The notes under the pieces: model-generated
What the model saw: the letters and a program-made list of their open reading frames with translations, nothing else
The model's database searches: none
Told to the model about the DNA's origin: nothing
Position numbers and translations under genes: made by a program
Origin: Ipomoea triloba
Lineage: Eukaryota; Streptophyta; Magnoliopsida; Solanales; Convolvulaceae
Reading direction: 5' to 3'
DNA: 64,000 nt
Assembly (NCBI RefSeq): GCF_003576645.1
Contig: NC_044919.1
Span: forward strand, 33,592,708 to 33,656,707
Part shown: piece after piece, positions 52,972-64,000 of the stretch
Layout: every line of letters starts with the position of its first letter
Position numbering within the stretch: the stretch's first letter is position 1

Positions 52972-53002
52972 GCTGCTGCTGTTGTTGTTATTATTATTAT
53001 TG
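52903..53002. repeat. Compound (TTA)n(TTG)n(TGC)n microsatellite
   Basis: About 100 bp of trinucleotides passing from TTA to TTG to TGC and back to TTA. Frames through it read as homopolymers and are not genes. Confidence 0.95.
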
Positions 53003-54194
53003 ATTTATAAATGTTTGTGCATTCTAGCTAGTCATCTAGTGTATGCTCTTAATTAAGTTCTAATTATGGCCGGACATTTTATATACTACTAAAAGATTCC
53101 TTTGGTTTTTTCTAGCATGTAAATTGCTTGTCAAACTTGTACACTATTAGTCTATTACTCCATATTAGTATACTAAAAGATTGCGGTCATATGTGGCTAA
53201 AAAGAACAGCATTCGAGTGAGTAGAATATGACTTTTAAAAAATTTTACAATTATGAATTCGCGTTTATATATAATATTAAATATTAAAATTTATTTCTAA
53301 TATAACTATAAAACGTGGCTGCTGTGTTCTTCCATAAGGAGTATAAAATATTATATTATTGTAGAAAAAAGGGGGAGAGTAGAATTGGTACGTTGTTCAC
53401 ACTATAAGGTCCCCGCCTCCAAATTTCTTACTAGCTGTCTATACACACCTTTGTTACCAAAAACCAAAAAAGGACATATTTTTATGTTTTCTTGTACAAC
53501 GACCACTATATATAAAATAACATAATAGTGTCCCGACGAAAGGGGCTATCGATGGAGTGGGTGGAACATGATTTTCGAACCTAAAAATCACAAAGTTTGA
53601 TTCTTGCTAACACTTTAATTTCTTAATTAGTTGAACCTGTTGTATATGATTTTTCTAGTATGCAGGTGGTTTATCTCTTTAGTATGATTTGCAAGTTATT
53701 ATAAAAGAACTGTGATTGGATTACCAATAAGAGATGAATGTATATGATCTTCTAGTGGGAAGTCCAAAATGTGGAGTTTCATAACCATAATATGCTTCGT
53801 GGTATAGTAATACACATTATATTTCAGTCCAACAAGTTTAATTTGTTGATTTCCATGAAAATGTAAATATTTAATTTTTACTGTTGATTAATATTTAGTA
53901 ATTAAGAAGGGAAAGAAAGAAGCTTTGTAATGATATGATGAAGTTGAAGTTGTGTAAGAAATTTAGAAGAGAAGAAATATTTTGATTGAATAATTAAAGT
54001 TCCCATCATCCATAGCTAGACTATATTACACAGTACAACAACTAAAAACTCAGAAAATGAAGCTCTGGTCTCTAATTAATTAACTTTCTTCTCATCTAAA
54101 ATGGGAATTAATTAATCTGTCATACATACATACATTCATACTAATCCCTAGCTAGTTCCCCTCGGCTTCAAATCATTATGATTTCTACTTGTGA

Positions 54195-55811
54195 TTAGTA
54201 GAAATACATCCCCTTCTGATCATCTGTCTTGTTTTCATAATTGAAGAGCAAGAAGTCGTTGTTGTTGTTATTGTTGTTGTTATGGTTGTCGTGCCCGTGC
54301 CCATTGCTGCTGCTACTGCTAACCAACTCCCTAACAACTTCAAGATCATATTGCAACTGCTGAGTAGCAGTAGCAGTGGTATTATTCGCAACTTGTGGGG
54401 CCCCGTTGCTCAGACCTCCATAGTCAAGAAAGAACATGTGGCCTTGAATCTGGTTATTATCGTCTTGGAACCCAGCATTGGTTGAAGAAATGATCTGATG
54501 ATGATGATGAGGATGAGGATCGCCTTGGAAAGTGTATTTTCCCAGGAGTTGATGATCTGCTGCAGGTTCTTGCTTGACATTATGGTCTGCAATTTTTGAT
54601 CTCTCATAGCTGATTTGGCTGCAACTCCCATCAGATGATGAGGACCCACTGACCTCACTTCCCCCAAACATCAGCAAATTATGATTACCCTTATTCATAC
54701 CTGCTTGGTGGTGATGATATTGCTGCATTAGTGCAGCAGGGTTGAGCAAGCCCTGGTGGTCTTGATGGTTGATTTGAAAGTTGAAAGAAGAATAGGAAGA
54801 CTTGTTACAGTGATCATACCCCGGCCCAAAATCCGGGTGGTGGAGAGAGGCCGGGGATTCGAGCCCAGAAAATGACCTGTGTGGGGTGTAAAACGAGAAT
54901 TGTTGTTGAGGTTGTGTGGGAAGAAGAACAGAAGGCGCAGTCGGGGCTGCAGAAAACAGCGGCGACATGGATGATGATATGACTGATCTGTGTTTTGAAG
55001 AAGAAGAAGAGGAAGAAGAAGAAGGAGGGAGGAGCATCATTGACATGAGCTTCTTCTTCAGCTTGGTGTTCCAGTAGTTCTTGATATCATTATCAGTTCT
55101 TCCTGGTAATTGAGCTGCTATTATTGACCACCTGCAACCAATCCACATGTTAGATATGAATTATGATAAATAATAATTGCCGGCCTGGCATATATGCATG
55201 ATGCATGCAGAATCTTTCAACATAAAAACATTATAATCCATCAACTAATACAGTTGACTTGTGTTTTTCTTTATTGGATCCCTTTTCTCAGCAGTCCAGA
55301 CCATCCAACCTTTGTTGATTAAGAGCTATGGCTGGAGGTCAGTACGATCCTTATTATCACATATTATGATTACACGTGATAAATTAAGTCTAACACAAGA
55401 ACAATAGAATTCAAGTGAAGGAATTGAAAGACATAAAATTGGAACCAAATTAAACCTGCTTCCAATGGTAGCATACAAGCTGCAAATCACCCTATCTTCC
55501 TCCTCAGAGAATTCTCCATGCTTGATGTTTGGCCTCAGATAGTTCAGCCATCTCAATCTGCAGCTCTTCCCACATCGCTTTAGTCCTGTTGATCAGATCA
55601 GATCAATCACAAACCATGCATATATATCTAAATCCATAACTTCAAAAAAAAAAAAAAAACCATAAATATATATACCAGCTTTTTGAGGAAGAGCAATCCA
55701 ATTTCCACCAGTTCCGTTCTTGTCAATGAAGTCTTTGAGCTTTGCATCTTCTTCAGGTGACCATGGGCCTTTCTTCACCTTGGACTTATCGCAACAAGGA
55801 GCTCTCCCCAT
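54195..55811 (-). CDS. R2R3-MYB transcription factor (RAX/MYB68/MYB36-like)
   Basis: Three exons on the minus strand: 55676-55811, 55456-55585, 54195-55131, with introns at the conserved R2R3-MYB positions (after the first Gly of [10 protein letters not shown] and within the Arg of IGSRW), encoding 400 residues. R2 (about 14-62) and R3 (about 67-115) have the regular tryptophans, with Phe/Ile in the first R3 position, and recognition helices [14 protein letters not shown] and [17 protein letters not shown]. The bHLH-contact motif ([DE]L...) is absent from R3, so partnership with bHLH factors is unlikely. The tail has Ser, His and Asn homopolymer tracts, the Asn/His parts close to simple repeats in the DNA. 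The MGRAPCCDK start and [12 protein letters not shown] block fit subgroup 14 regulators of lateral meristems or root endodermis; the exact orthologue is uncertain. Confidence 0.93.
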
Positions 55812-56007
55812 CTTAATTTCCTAGTGTTGTACTCCCTTTAGCATTAATCTATGACAATATAATAAATATTAATTGACTCGAAAGAACATGCAATCTATAT
55901 TACTGCTCAGCTCCCACCTCCGACCTGGGAGAAATGGACAAGTTATCTATGTTGGTGTGTGTGTGTGTTTGCGTCTGGTCTGCGTTTTGGTCTTGGGCGG
56001 CCAGCCT

Positions 56008-56014
56008 TATATAA
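56008..56014 (-). promoter_or_regulatory. TATA box of the MYB gene
   Basis: Minus-strand TATATAA in CTTTATATAAGG, about 197 bases upstream of the ATG. Confidence 0.55.
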
Positions 56015-57254
56015 AGAGGAACAGCAAAAATAAAAACCACTAATTCTATGTTTACCATAATGAGATTAAAAATTAGTAATTTCTATTGTATTATATTTTA
56101 TATGTCTACTTTAGTAACTTGAGGTTGTGGTTGAGTGGAAATGACACATTCATCACGTCAATAGTCCTACCCATTAGAGATGTGCCTATAATTCAACGAG
56201 GGGATTAGTTATACACCCACAAAAAAATATGTCTAGTTCTGTTAATAATGCTTAACTCAAACTATTTACAATTTAATTTTTTAAATATTTAATTTAGTAT
56301 TTACGTATTATTTAGAAATTACATTAAAATGCTATTAAATACAAAATTTTAAATTTTAAAATTATACAGAAAATATTTATAAAAAAAAAGCCTAAAAGAA
56401 ATAATTGATTTGACTCGTAAATTGTAAAGGAAGACACAGTAGTATGAAGTATTTGTTAATAAATTACCAATACAATGGCCGGAGTGGAGGATTGACTCTT
56501 TAGTAGTTGTACGCGAAAAGAAAAAAGAAAATCATAGATAATATGTATGACGTGATGTGATAATTAAACATTGAATATAAGATAAATGTAGTAAGGAAAA
56601 ATAACATTTTTATTAAAAGATACTCGGTAGCTTATGGGTAGGGTACCCAGTTAAACACAATCATAGCACAATCAGAACATTTTTTATAACCACTTAAGAA
56701 TCTCTAGTTAGTGGTATGTTGTACGTAATTTCACCAAGTAGAATTAAATATTTACATGCATCTTTTTTTTTTTTTTTTGTACATATAAGTGATATAACTC
56801 TTGTTATATTAAATATGAATAATTTCATAGGACAAATTTCACTTTTAGTTATAACTGTTGTGGTATTGTCACATTTAATTATTCTCTTTTCATCTTGTCA
56901 CATTACATCATTGACTTTCATTTGTTTGTCATAATTAGTAATTCTTTAGAAATTTTGTTATTTCATCATTTAATAGGTTTCAACAATAAAATTACATGTC
57001 AATTGTATTTATTAAAATGGTGAAATGGCAAAAATTAGCTTATGAGTGTCTTCTTTTTTATACGGTTGTGGTTGTCCGGAAAATACAGAAGATAATCATG
57101 ACTATCTTGAAAATAAAATAACTTAAAAGTAAAAAAAAAATAAAAAATTGAAAACAACCGCGTCTTCAAGATGAAAAGTAAAGCGAAAATAACCCTAACC
57201 ACCTTAGTTTCAAAGGTCTAAAACTGCTATCAGATGAAGATAGTTGTGGCTGTC

Positions 57255-57372
57255 AACCTGTTGAAGCACAAAGAGTCAATACCGACTCCACTAATGCTCG
57301 ATTTCATGACCTCCCATATGGGTGAGTCACTACATGCTATTTGAACACAAGGTGCTTGACAACATTAAATCA
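57255..57372 (-). repeat. SINE, tail-truncated
   Basis: On the minus strand: CACCTTGTGTTCAAATAGCATG head, CACCCATATGGGAGGTCATG, GGTATTGACTCTTTGTG; it matches the first two-thirds of 37806-37960. Confidence 0.55.
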
Positions 57373-58726
57373 GTGGTAACCTACTGAATATGTAATAATG
57401 TGATTCAATTATAATTTTTTACTAGTTTAAGGAGATCCATTAAAACTTTTTTCAATTTGAAGATTATCCCAATTCCCAATTGCATATTCGCTCCATTTAA
57501 AGTGACGAATTTGAAACTTCTCTATATAAAATTTTATCTTTAACTCTTTAAAAAAAAAACAATTTACCTTTAACAATAGGTGAAAACTCATGTTAATTGG
57601 AGTCCACGCAAGTCTACAGGTAGCTTAATTAGCGTGTATTAATTACGCAAACGAAGCATTAAATGATGCATTTGACATTATTAAGATTTGAAATCAAAGA
57701 GCACTTATGGCGACACCGAAGTTTTTGTTTTGTAGAAATTAATATTCGTACCACATATAATAATGGTTTTATGTAATCTTACGAAACGACCAAACTAAGC
57801 TAACATAAATGATGGGACCAATTCATATGTATCACCATGCATGCATGCATCCCCATCACTTCTAATTCAGTGAATATTAAATGGATGTTCATCTTAATAA
57901 GTAATTCTCGAACTAAAGTTTACTTGGCCTCTTCTTGGAAACTTTCTTACTTTGATCCCGTGGGAATTAATTACATTTGGTGAGGGTATTAATTTTCACA
58001 TAATTAAACTTAATCAAAGTCAAAACATGTACTTCCACATCCTAATTTAGGTTTCACTTTCCACTTAAATAGAGGGGATCACATAACCCATATATGCTAA
58101 TTATTAATTACCTAGGTACCATACGCCATACCCCCTCGTGATGCTTTTTATTTTAAGTCTAAAAATATTTATTAATTTGTTATTTTATCATAAGGAATTT
58201 TTCAGACCAGCCAACTATAACTACAAACTGAGACTAATCATACTCGTGTTGTGACGGTAAGTAGGATTTCAAGGGTGACAACCTCTTCCTCATTGAGTTC
58301 AAGATTAATTAGACTACTTCACCCGCAACTATTGAAAAAATGTTTGTATATTCACATAATTTTCTAGTTAAATAATGTGTTACATCTCATCAATTATTTA
58401 AAAGTTTAAATTAATAATGAAAGTACACACTTAATATTTTTTACATTTTATTCTCATCATTTTTAATGATATAATAATTAATATATTTAAATCTCTCACA
58501 CACATATATATCATCCAATATTTTCACTATTGTAAACTTAATTTAGATTCGATTTAGGTTCACACCTAGAAAATTTGATTTTACTTGGGAGATAAACCTT
58601 GGACTTTGTAGTTGTACCAAGTGTCCTAAATTGCTGAGTTAAAAAGAGTTTTTTTTTTCATTTTTTTTTTATAGAGAATTTTATTATGACCTTACCCTCC
58701 ACCAAGACAATATGGAGTATTAGAGA

Positions 58727-59170
58727 GTGTTTGGTTCGAACATAGAAATCGGAATCGGAATTAGATTCAAATACTTGGTAATGTATGTTATGAGATTTGG
58801 TGAAAGTATTTTGCATCTTTGGTAGTAGGATGAAATTGGAATGATTACCAATATTGATGTTTGGCTATATATATGACCCTATAATGAGAATAAAAGATTT
58901 AAAATTACAAAAACAAAAAATCAATACAATTGATCCTAATATAATGACACCCAAAGCACCAATATTAACAAAAAAAATCAAAACAAAAATATAAAAACAC
59001 TAATCCTAACTTAAAAATCATATTGCCAATAAAATAGAATGATACATTTGTAATTAGGGAATGGAGTTTTTAATTGGAAGGGCAATCAAATCTTGTGTTT
59101 TAAAAAGTTGTCAAACAAACACTAACTATATATGATTTTGATTCTCATTCCTAGTGTGTAAACTCATGAT
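58727..59170 (+). mobile_element. MITE, copy B (about 445 bp)
   Basis: Begins GAGAGTGTTTGGTTCGAACATAG and ends GATTCTCATTCCTAGTGTGTAAAC. Collinear, in the opposite orientation, with 38773-39232. Confidence 0.65.
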
Positions 59171-59929
59171 ACATAACTTAATATATAGTGGCAAGATATA
59201 TTATTTTATTTTATAATAATATATATACAGCCTAACAGTATGAATTCCAAACATTTTAGCCTATAAGGATAATCTTTAACGACCAAATTGACGCATCATA
59301 TCATATACTATACATCAAGAGAAAATTAATTAAACTATAAGAAAAGTCATGATGAGAATACGGCTTTACTTTTGCTTGCAAGCATCACATAAATCTTTAT
59401 AAGTTTCAAATTTGAAATAGACATTCAAATGACAATACCTACAAGTTAAATCGTTAATTATGAAATATGTGTTTCATTCTTGAACTTTTATCCCAATAAT
59501 ATACAAAACTTTATCAAAATGCATGCCATGGCCCATGGAGACATTGTATTTCAATTCTAAAAAAATAAACATTATACTTACACGAATACAAGTCTTGTGT
59601 TATATTATTGTCAATTTATAGAATACATTGACTAAAAAATTATCATACTTTAAATCTATACATAAATTTCTATTTCAAATACATTATACCTACATATTGA
59701 AGAATATAATATAATAATATCCTCAAGTACACGTGTTCAACTTCTACTAAGTATGTGTACTTAGTGTGATTAGGCTAAGTGTATGCATTATGCACCCTAA
59801 GGTGTAAAGTGTTTTTTTTTTTTTTTTAATTCTCCTTTCTTCTAAATAGTTGATCTAGATTAGATCAACGACTCAGATCTCACCCTATTTTTCATTACTT
59901 GAGAGTTCTTTCGCACGTGAACCTTCCCA

Positions 59930-59964
59930 TATATATATATATATATGCGTGCGTGTGTGTGTGT
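59930..59964. repeat. (AT)n then (GT)n microsatellite
   Basis: A short AT run passing into GCGTGTGTGT repeats. Confidence 0.9.
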
Positions 59965-59986
59965 ATGTGTTGGTCCACGCCCTTGA

Positions 59987-60295
59987 AAGTATAAGAGGAG
60001 ATATGAAGATGAGTAGATGATGAAAACATGTGTTTACAGGTGCCATTGGAAGCTTGAAATAGGAATATTATGAAGCACCATTGTACTATAAATAAATGTA
60101 TATTATGAACCCTACTTTCCCAATTTCATCACAAAATAAAATTAGAGGAGGTTGAACTATATATTTAATAGTGAAGAAAATTTGAAGCATGCATGTCAAG
60201 CTAATTAAAGTGCATCATGTATGCAAGTTCAAGTTGGTACCTATAAACACATGTTTTCTTCATCATCGAGATATCTCTTATTTTGCCACATGATT
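59987..60295. repeat. Imperfect inverted repeat with a 165-base loop
   Basis: The left arm (about 59987-60060) and right arm (about 60226-60295) pair imperfectly. The best core is GATGATG followed, with a 3-base bulge, by AAAACATGTGTTTACAGGT (one arm differs by TA for CA). It could be a hairpin-RNA locus or a foldback remnant; no known microRNA is recognised. Confidence 0.5.
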
Positions 60296-60816
60296 GTTAT
60301 ATACTTGTCAATTCTTTTACCTGCTCACATAGTTTAATTTTACCAGTATTATTATATTTATTTAATTTCATATATTTTATTTATATTGATATGACATACT
60401 TTGATTGATTTTTATTAAAAAATGTATAATCATTTTTTTAAAATACATTCTTAGTCATCAACTCCAAGCCTTCCGATCCGCTTTATATATGCAACGCCCT
60501 CAAATGGTTAAGTTTGCTCTATGTTCTTGATCTACCTCAGATCAAACTTGAGACTAATATTTTAACATCCTGATTATCTTGTGGTATTTCTTTTCTTTAA
60601 ATTCGTTCAACAAAATCAAGAAATGTGATATATGTGAGTTTTATCGTTTGAGATTAGGTTTTTTATTTTTTTAATTGAAATGTATATGTGGCAATCATTA
60701 AATGTTTGATGATGAAGTCATTCAATCTAAAACCTATGATCTTAATAGAGTTAATGATAATTTGTTTCCATTCATTAAAGACTTGGCAGGATATGAACCA
60801 AATTAAACCTCTCACA

Positions 60817-60831
60817 CCCCCCCCCCCCCCC
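60817..60831. repeat. Poly-C run
   Basis: About 15 consecutive C residues, unusual in this AT-rich DNA and a likely place for length error in an assembly. Confidence 0.95.
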
Positions 60832-61369
60832 AACTCTCTCATATCATAATATCTCATACACGGATCCATCCAATCTCAGTACTCTACATTGAATTGGACC
60901 ACACATTGCGTCTGCAAGTACTATGAATGCGATTAATGTACTATAAAAATTATATAATGTTTGTGTAGGACTCACAAGAAAAGTTTATTTCTTACCTTAT
61001 TGATGAAGACACAACATCCATCACTTTTTTGGTAGCCGGACATTGATATGTTAGTTAGGGTGTAGGCCAGTGTGCGTCATTAGCGTTTCAAAAATAGGAA
61101 ATGATTGTGATAATAATATCAAAAATGTTATACTATCGTCAAAAAATATAACCAGCTTAGTTGGCATGAGTAGTCGTGTACTCTTGAATCCCTTTTTGTA
61201 TGAAAAAATTAATATGGCCAGCACTTTATCCCTTACTTGGTCGGCTCGATGCGAACAAAGATTAGTCTGAAAATGGTACAAGCTTAAGGGTGCCTCCTAC
61301 AATTAGGGGGCAATTAGGGGGCTCATGACATCTCGTGGCCTAACAAAAAAAAATAAAAAAATCGTCCAC

Positions 61370-61389
61370 AATCAATAAATAAATAAATA

Positions 61390-61429
<40 letters not shown>
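61370..61429. repeat. (AAAT)n then (AT)n microsatellite
   Basis: Five AAAT units followed by an uninterrupted AT run. Confidence 0.95.
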
Positions 61430-61432
<3 letters not shown>

Positions 61433-62794
61433 ATATTTTTAAAAATCATTTCATTTAATATTTATGAGCGAATTTGTCCATGCTTTTGTTAATGTTACAG
61501 ATTAAGTTAAATATTATCATTATATTTGTGAATGTTGAATTTTAATAGTGCATATTTTGTCATTAGCTTGGGTCAAATTAATTAAATAACTATGATGCAC
61601 ATTCTTATATCTATTATGGCATACAATGTGCTGTGTTAGTTAGTTAATTGTGTTATTTAAGATAAAAAAAAATAAGTTGAATTAATTTGCCACTGTTGAT
61701 TTAGTGCGCCAAATTAACACTACCAGTTTTTATGGGTGCAAAATGAGTTCTATGCAGTGGAGCAGTCTATTGTCCTTGTTGATTTAAATCGATTAGTTAG
61801 AGATAATTTAGACTTGCTTACCTCATTGTGATCCTTTACTGATTAGAGTTATAAGGTGTGATTTATAGATTTATCTCATCATCTTAAAAATAAAAAAAAA
61901 AGTTTTAAACCATTGGTCCCATTAATATCATATAATCGAAGTTACACACGTGTAGTCTTATTATTAATTTAAATTTTTAGTTAGTAATTTAATGTATAAC
62001 ATATTTTCAGTATATATGATATATTTAGACGTCGCCATAGGGGATTGAGGGTGGGTTTAGGAGAATGATTTGAGTGGTTGGGAGAGCCAACCACTCCAAT
62101 CTCTCTTCAGAGAGTTATTTTGATGATTGTGGTTAAAATGCATCACTCAAATTGTAGAATATTTTAACTGTGGTGAGTGTAATGCAATCAAAACTATTCA
62201 AACACTTCAGTTCAACTATTTCAATTTTACTGTCATCGTTCTAATCACTTTAATTTCACTACTTTCTTGAAAAGTGTGACTCACATACCTTAGATTTTTG
62301 TTGGTTATTTGAATTGGTTTATTGAGGAATTTTATTTCGAATTTTGTGATTATTTCTCTACATTTTGTTGGTTGTCTTTTTGTATTGCTTCATGTACTAA
62401 AAAATATAATGGTTTTTTTTAAATGTTCACTTATATTCTTAAATTCTATGTTGATGAGAATTTAAAAATGTAGAAATAATTTTAAATTGCATTACGATTC
62501 GGAAGAGAAGAGAACAATTAAAATGGAACTAAATTGAATTTCAAATAATGAATAAAATGCAATAGAACATAATATATGAGAAACTCCTAAAAGTCGATTC
62601 ACGAGTGTGTTACGATTAAAGAATGTGAAAATTTGAATATCATTAAAAAAAAAATCTTTCTTAATAAAAATAGTTTGATCTCGTGAACCTAATTTAAATA
62701 ACAGGGAGAACATGATTGCTAAAATAGAATATTGTAAGGATATTTTACAATATCAAGGAGGTATAATTGGTACAACCTTAACCAAGATAAGACA

Positions 62795-62935
62795 ATTGAC
62801 TTGATAATCATAGTGTTTTAAATTTGACTCCCTATGAAAATTGTTTATTAGCCCTCTTGGTTTGAGTTCGCCAATTATGGACAATCTAGCTAGACTGATT
62901 TAGCTTATTGTGATCTTTTTTGAAGAATTAAAGAC
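62795..62935 (+). repeat. SINE-like element
   Basis: TTGACTTGATAATCATAGTG head, GGTTTGAGTTCGCC B-box-like motif and GATTTAGCTTATTGTGATC tail; the tail resembles 61810-61850, suggesting a second, more decayed copy there. Confidence 0.4.
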
Positions 62936-63414
62936 TTAAAACTAGATTAATATTCAACAGTATAACACAATTTTTGAATATATATAACAAAATTGTGAAT
63001 ATAGAGTTTAAAAATTGTGAATATTAAATAATTATTATTTTTTATATATTGAAATCTAAAATTTTGAACTAATAATTATAAAATTGTGAACATGGACCCA
63101 GATCCACCTTGCAAGGTGGACCCGGGTCCGTAGCATAATTTGCCTAAATGACATTTTAGTTTATTTAAATTGATTGGTTATGTACTACGTAGAAATAAAT
63201 ATTTTGAGTATTGGACTTGGGCCGGCATGGCATTAGTTGCAGCTTAGAGGAGAAATGATGGCAACTTAAGGTGGCCAGGATAGAGGCCCACTGTTGTAAA
63301 AGCCCAACTCAAGGCCTCGTGCAGTGGAGTTTGCAAATTTTACTGTGGACCACGCATCAAAACGACATCGTTTTAATTAATAAAAATAAACGGTTGAAAC
63401 GGTCTCCATTTCGC

Positions 63415-63750
63415 GCAACTGCAGTTCTTTTTCAACATAACTGCAGTTTCATTTCAACACAACTGCAGTTCCTTTTTTATATAACTACAGTTTCATTCGA
63501 CATTATACACTCAAATATGTGAAATTGTTATTCAGTTTCCTTTCAACACAAATACAATTTATTTTATAATACACTGCAGTTTATTTTCAACACAACTACA
63601 ATATCATTTTGATATAACTACAGTTTCATTAGACAATATACACCAAAAAATGTGAAACTGTTATTCAATATCAAATCAACACAACTGCAATTCCCTTTCA
63701 ACAAAACTGCATTTCCTTTTCGATATAACTGCAGTACCTAAAAATGTGAA
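63415..63750. repeat. 22-bp phased repeat array with PstI-like CTGCAG cores
   Basis: The core AACTGCAGTT recurs at 63417, 63439, 63461, 63483, then 63572, 63594, 63616, then 63683, 63705 and 63727, at exactly 22 bp within each cluster. A longer unit (TATAACTACAGTTTCATT ... TGTGAAA(T/C)TGTTATTCA) repeats with a period of about 133 bp. Confidence 0.85.
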
Positions 63751-64000
63751 ATAGCTTATGGGAGCTAATTTCTGCCATCTTCTCTCTCTATGATCTAGAA
63801 CTGTAATTTCATACACTTCTCATACAATTTCATACACACTGCCGTACACATCAAATACATAGACATAGAGCTAATATGTTCTATTAAGTATATTAAACTT
63901 TTTATTTATAGTCCACACAATTGTGTGGATCATGATCCATGTAATAATGATTGGCAAAATGTAAAGAGATAATTTGAAATATATACCTATAATAAATAAA

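Larger units (their letters stand above)
50300..54190. other. Intergenic stretch between the MYB and 4CLL7 genes
   Basis: Contains the 4CLL7 promoter side (50267-50500, GC-rich, no clear TATA), two SINEs and a compound microsatellite. No other gene is supported. Confidence 0.55.
56020..64000. other. Long gene-free right end
   Basis: No ORF with a recognisable domain on either strand. It holds two SINE-like pieces, a MITE, an inverted-repeat locus, simple repeats and the 22-bp array listed separately. ATG-rich but AT-biased ORFs here are incidental. Confidence 0.6.

Noticed and set aside
52782..53010. ORFs with poly-Tyr/Cys or poly-Ile/Val tracts
   Set aside because: Produced by the TTA/TTG microsatellite.
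63415..63750. Regular repeat considered as a CRISPR array
   Set aside because: Plant nuclear DNA, 22-bp period without unique spacers of constant length, and no cas genes.

Overview
This is an AT-rich nuclear window from a flowering plant, almost certainly a eudicot. The evidence is spliced genes with GT-AG introns, plant-specific families (NRT2 nitrate transporter, R2R3-MYB factor, 4-coumarate:CoA-ligase-like enzyme), plant-type LTR, MULE, MITE and SINE elements, and long non-coding stretches. The protein and repeat style suits an asterid such as the Solanales, but that is inference. No prokaryotic, organellar or viral gene set is seen.

Layout. 1-4134: most of a minus-strand, non-autonomous Gypsy/Athila-like LTR element with a tRNA-Asp-type primer site and one ORF bearing three zinc knuckles but no polymerase. 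4135-11680: gene-free, with two long foldback (MULE-like) elements, a SINE-like piece and microsatellites. 11791-13398: an intronless NRT2 high-affinity nitrate transporter (+), preceded by a duplicated W-box palindrome. 16708-19654: a four-exon gene (-) for a small, probably plastidial, DnaJ-type cysteine-rich protein; its first intron contains a piece resembling a CDC48 intron. 22758-23081: a secreted-peptide precursor (+). 24072-28654: a complete nine-exon CDC48/p97 AAA+ ATPase (-). 29.4-31.0 kb: a transposon cluster between the divergent CDC48 and dolichol kinase genes. 31426-37427: a complete 14-exon dolichol kinase (+), including one GC-AG intron and a 646-bp MULE with a perfect 9-bp target duplication in intron 11. 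38.2-46.9 kb: gene-poor, with a frameshifted RNase H-like fragment, MITEs, SINEs and short tandem repeats. 46883-50266: a complete six-exon 4CL-like-7 type acyl-CoA synthetase with a peroxisomal tail (-). 54195-55811: a three-exon R2R3-MYB factor (-). 55.8-64 kb: gene-free, with a MITE, SINEs, a candidate hairpin locus and a 22-bp phased repeat array.

The genes do not form a pathway or operon; they are independent plant genes for nitrate uptake, plastid protein chemistry, peptide signalling, protein extraction and degradation, dolichyl-phosphate supply for glycosylation, peroxisomal acyl activation and transcription. All exon junctions given were checked by eye for GT/AG (or GC/AG) ends and reading phase; none was tested against transcripts.

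The most unusual material is in the mobile DNA: a zinc-knuckle-only LTR element with covarying hairpins in its LTR, several foldback elements sharing one GC-rich core motif, the CDC48-like segment inside another gene's intron, and the 22-bp phased repeat at the right end.
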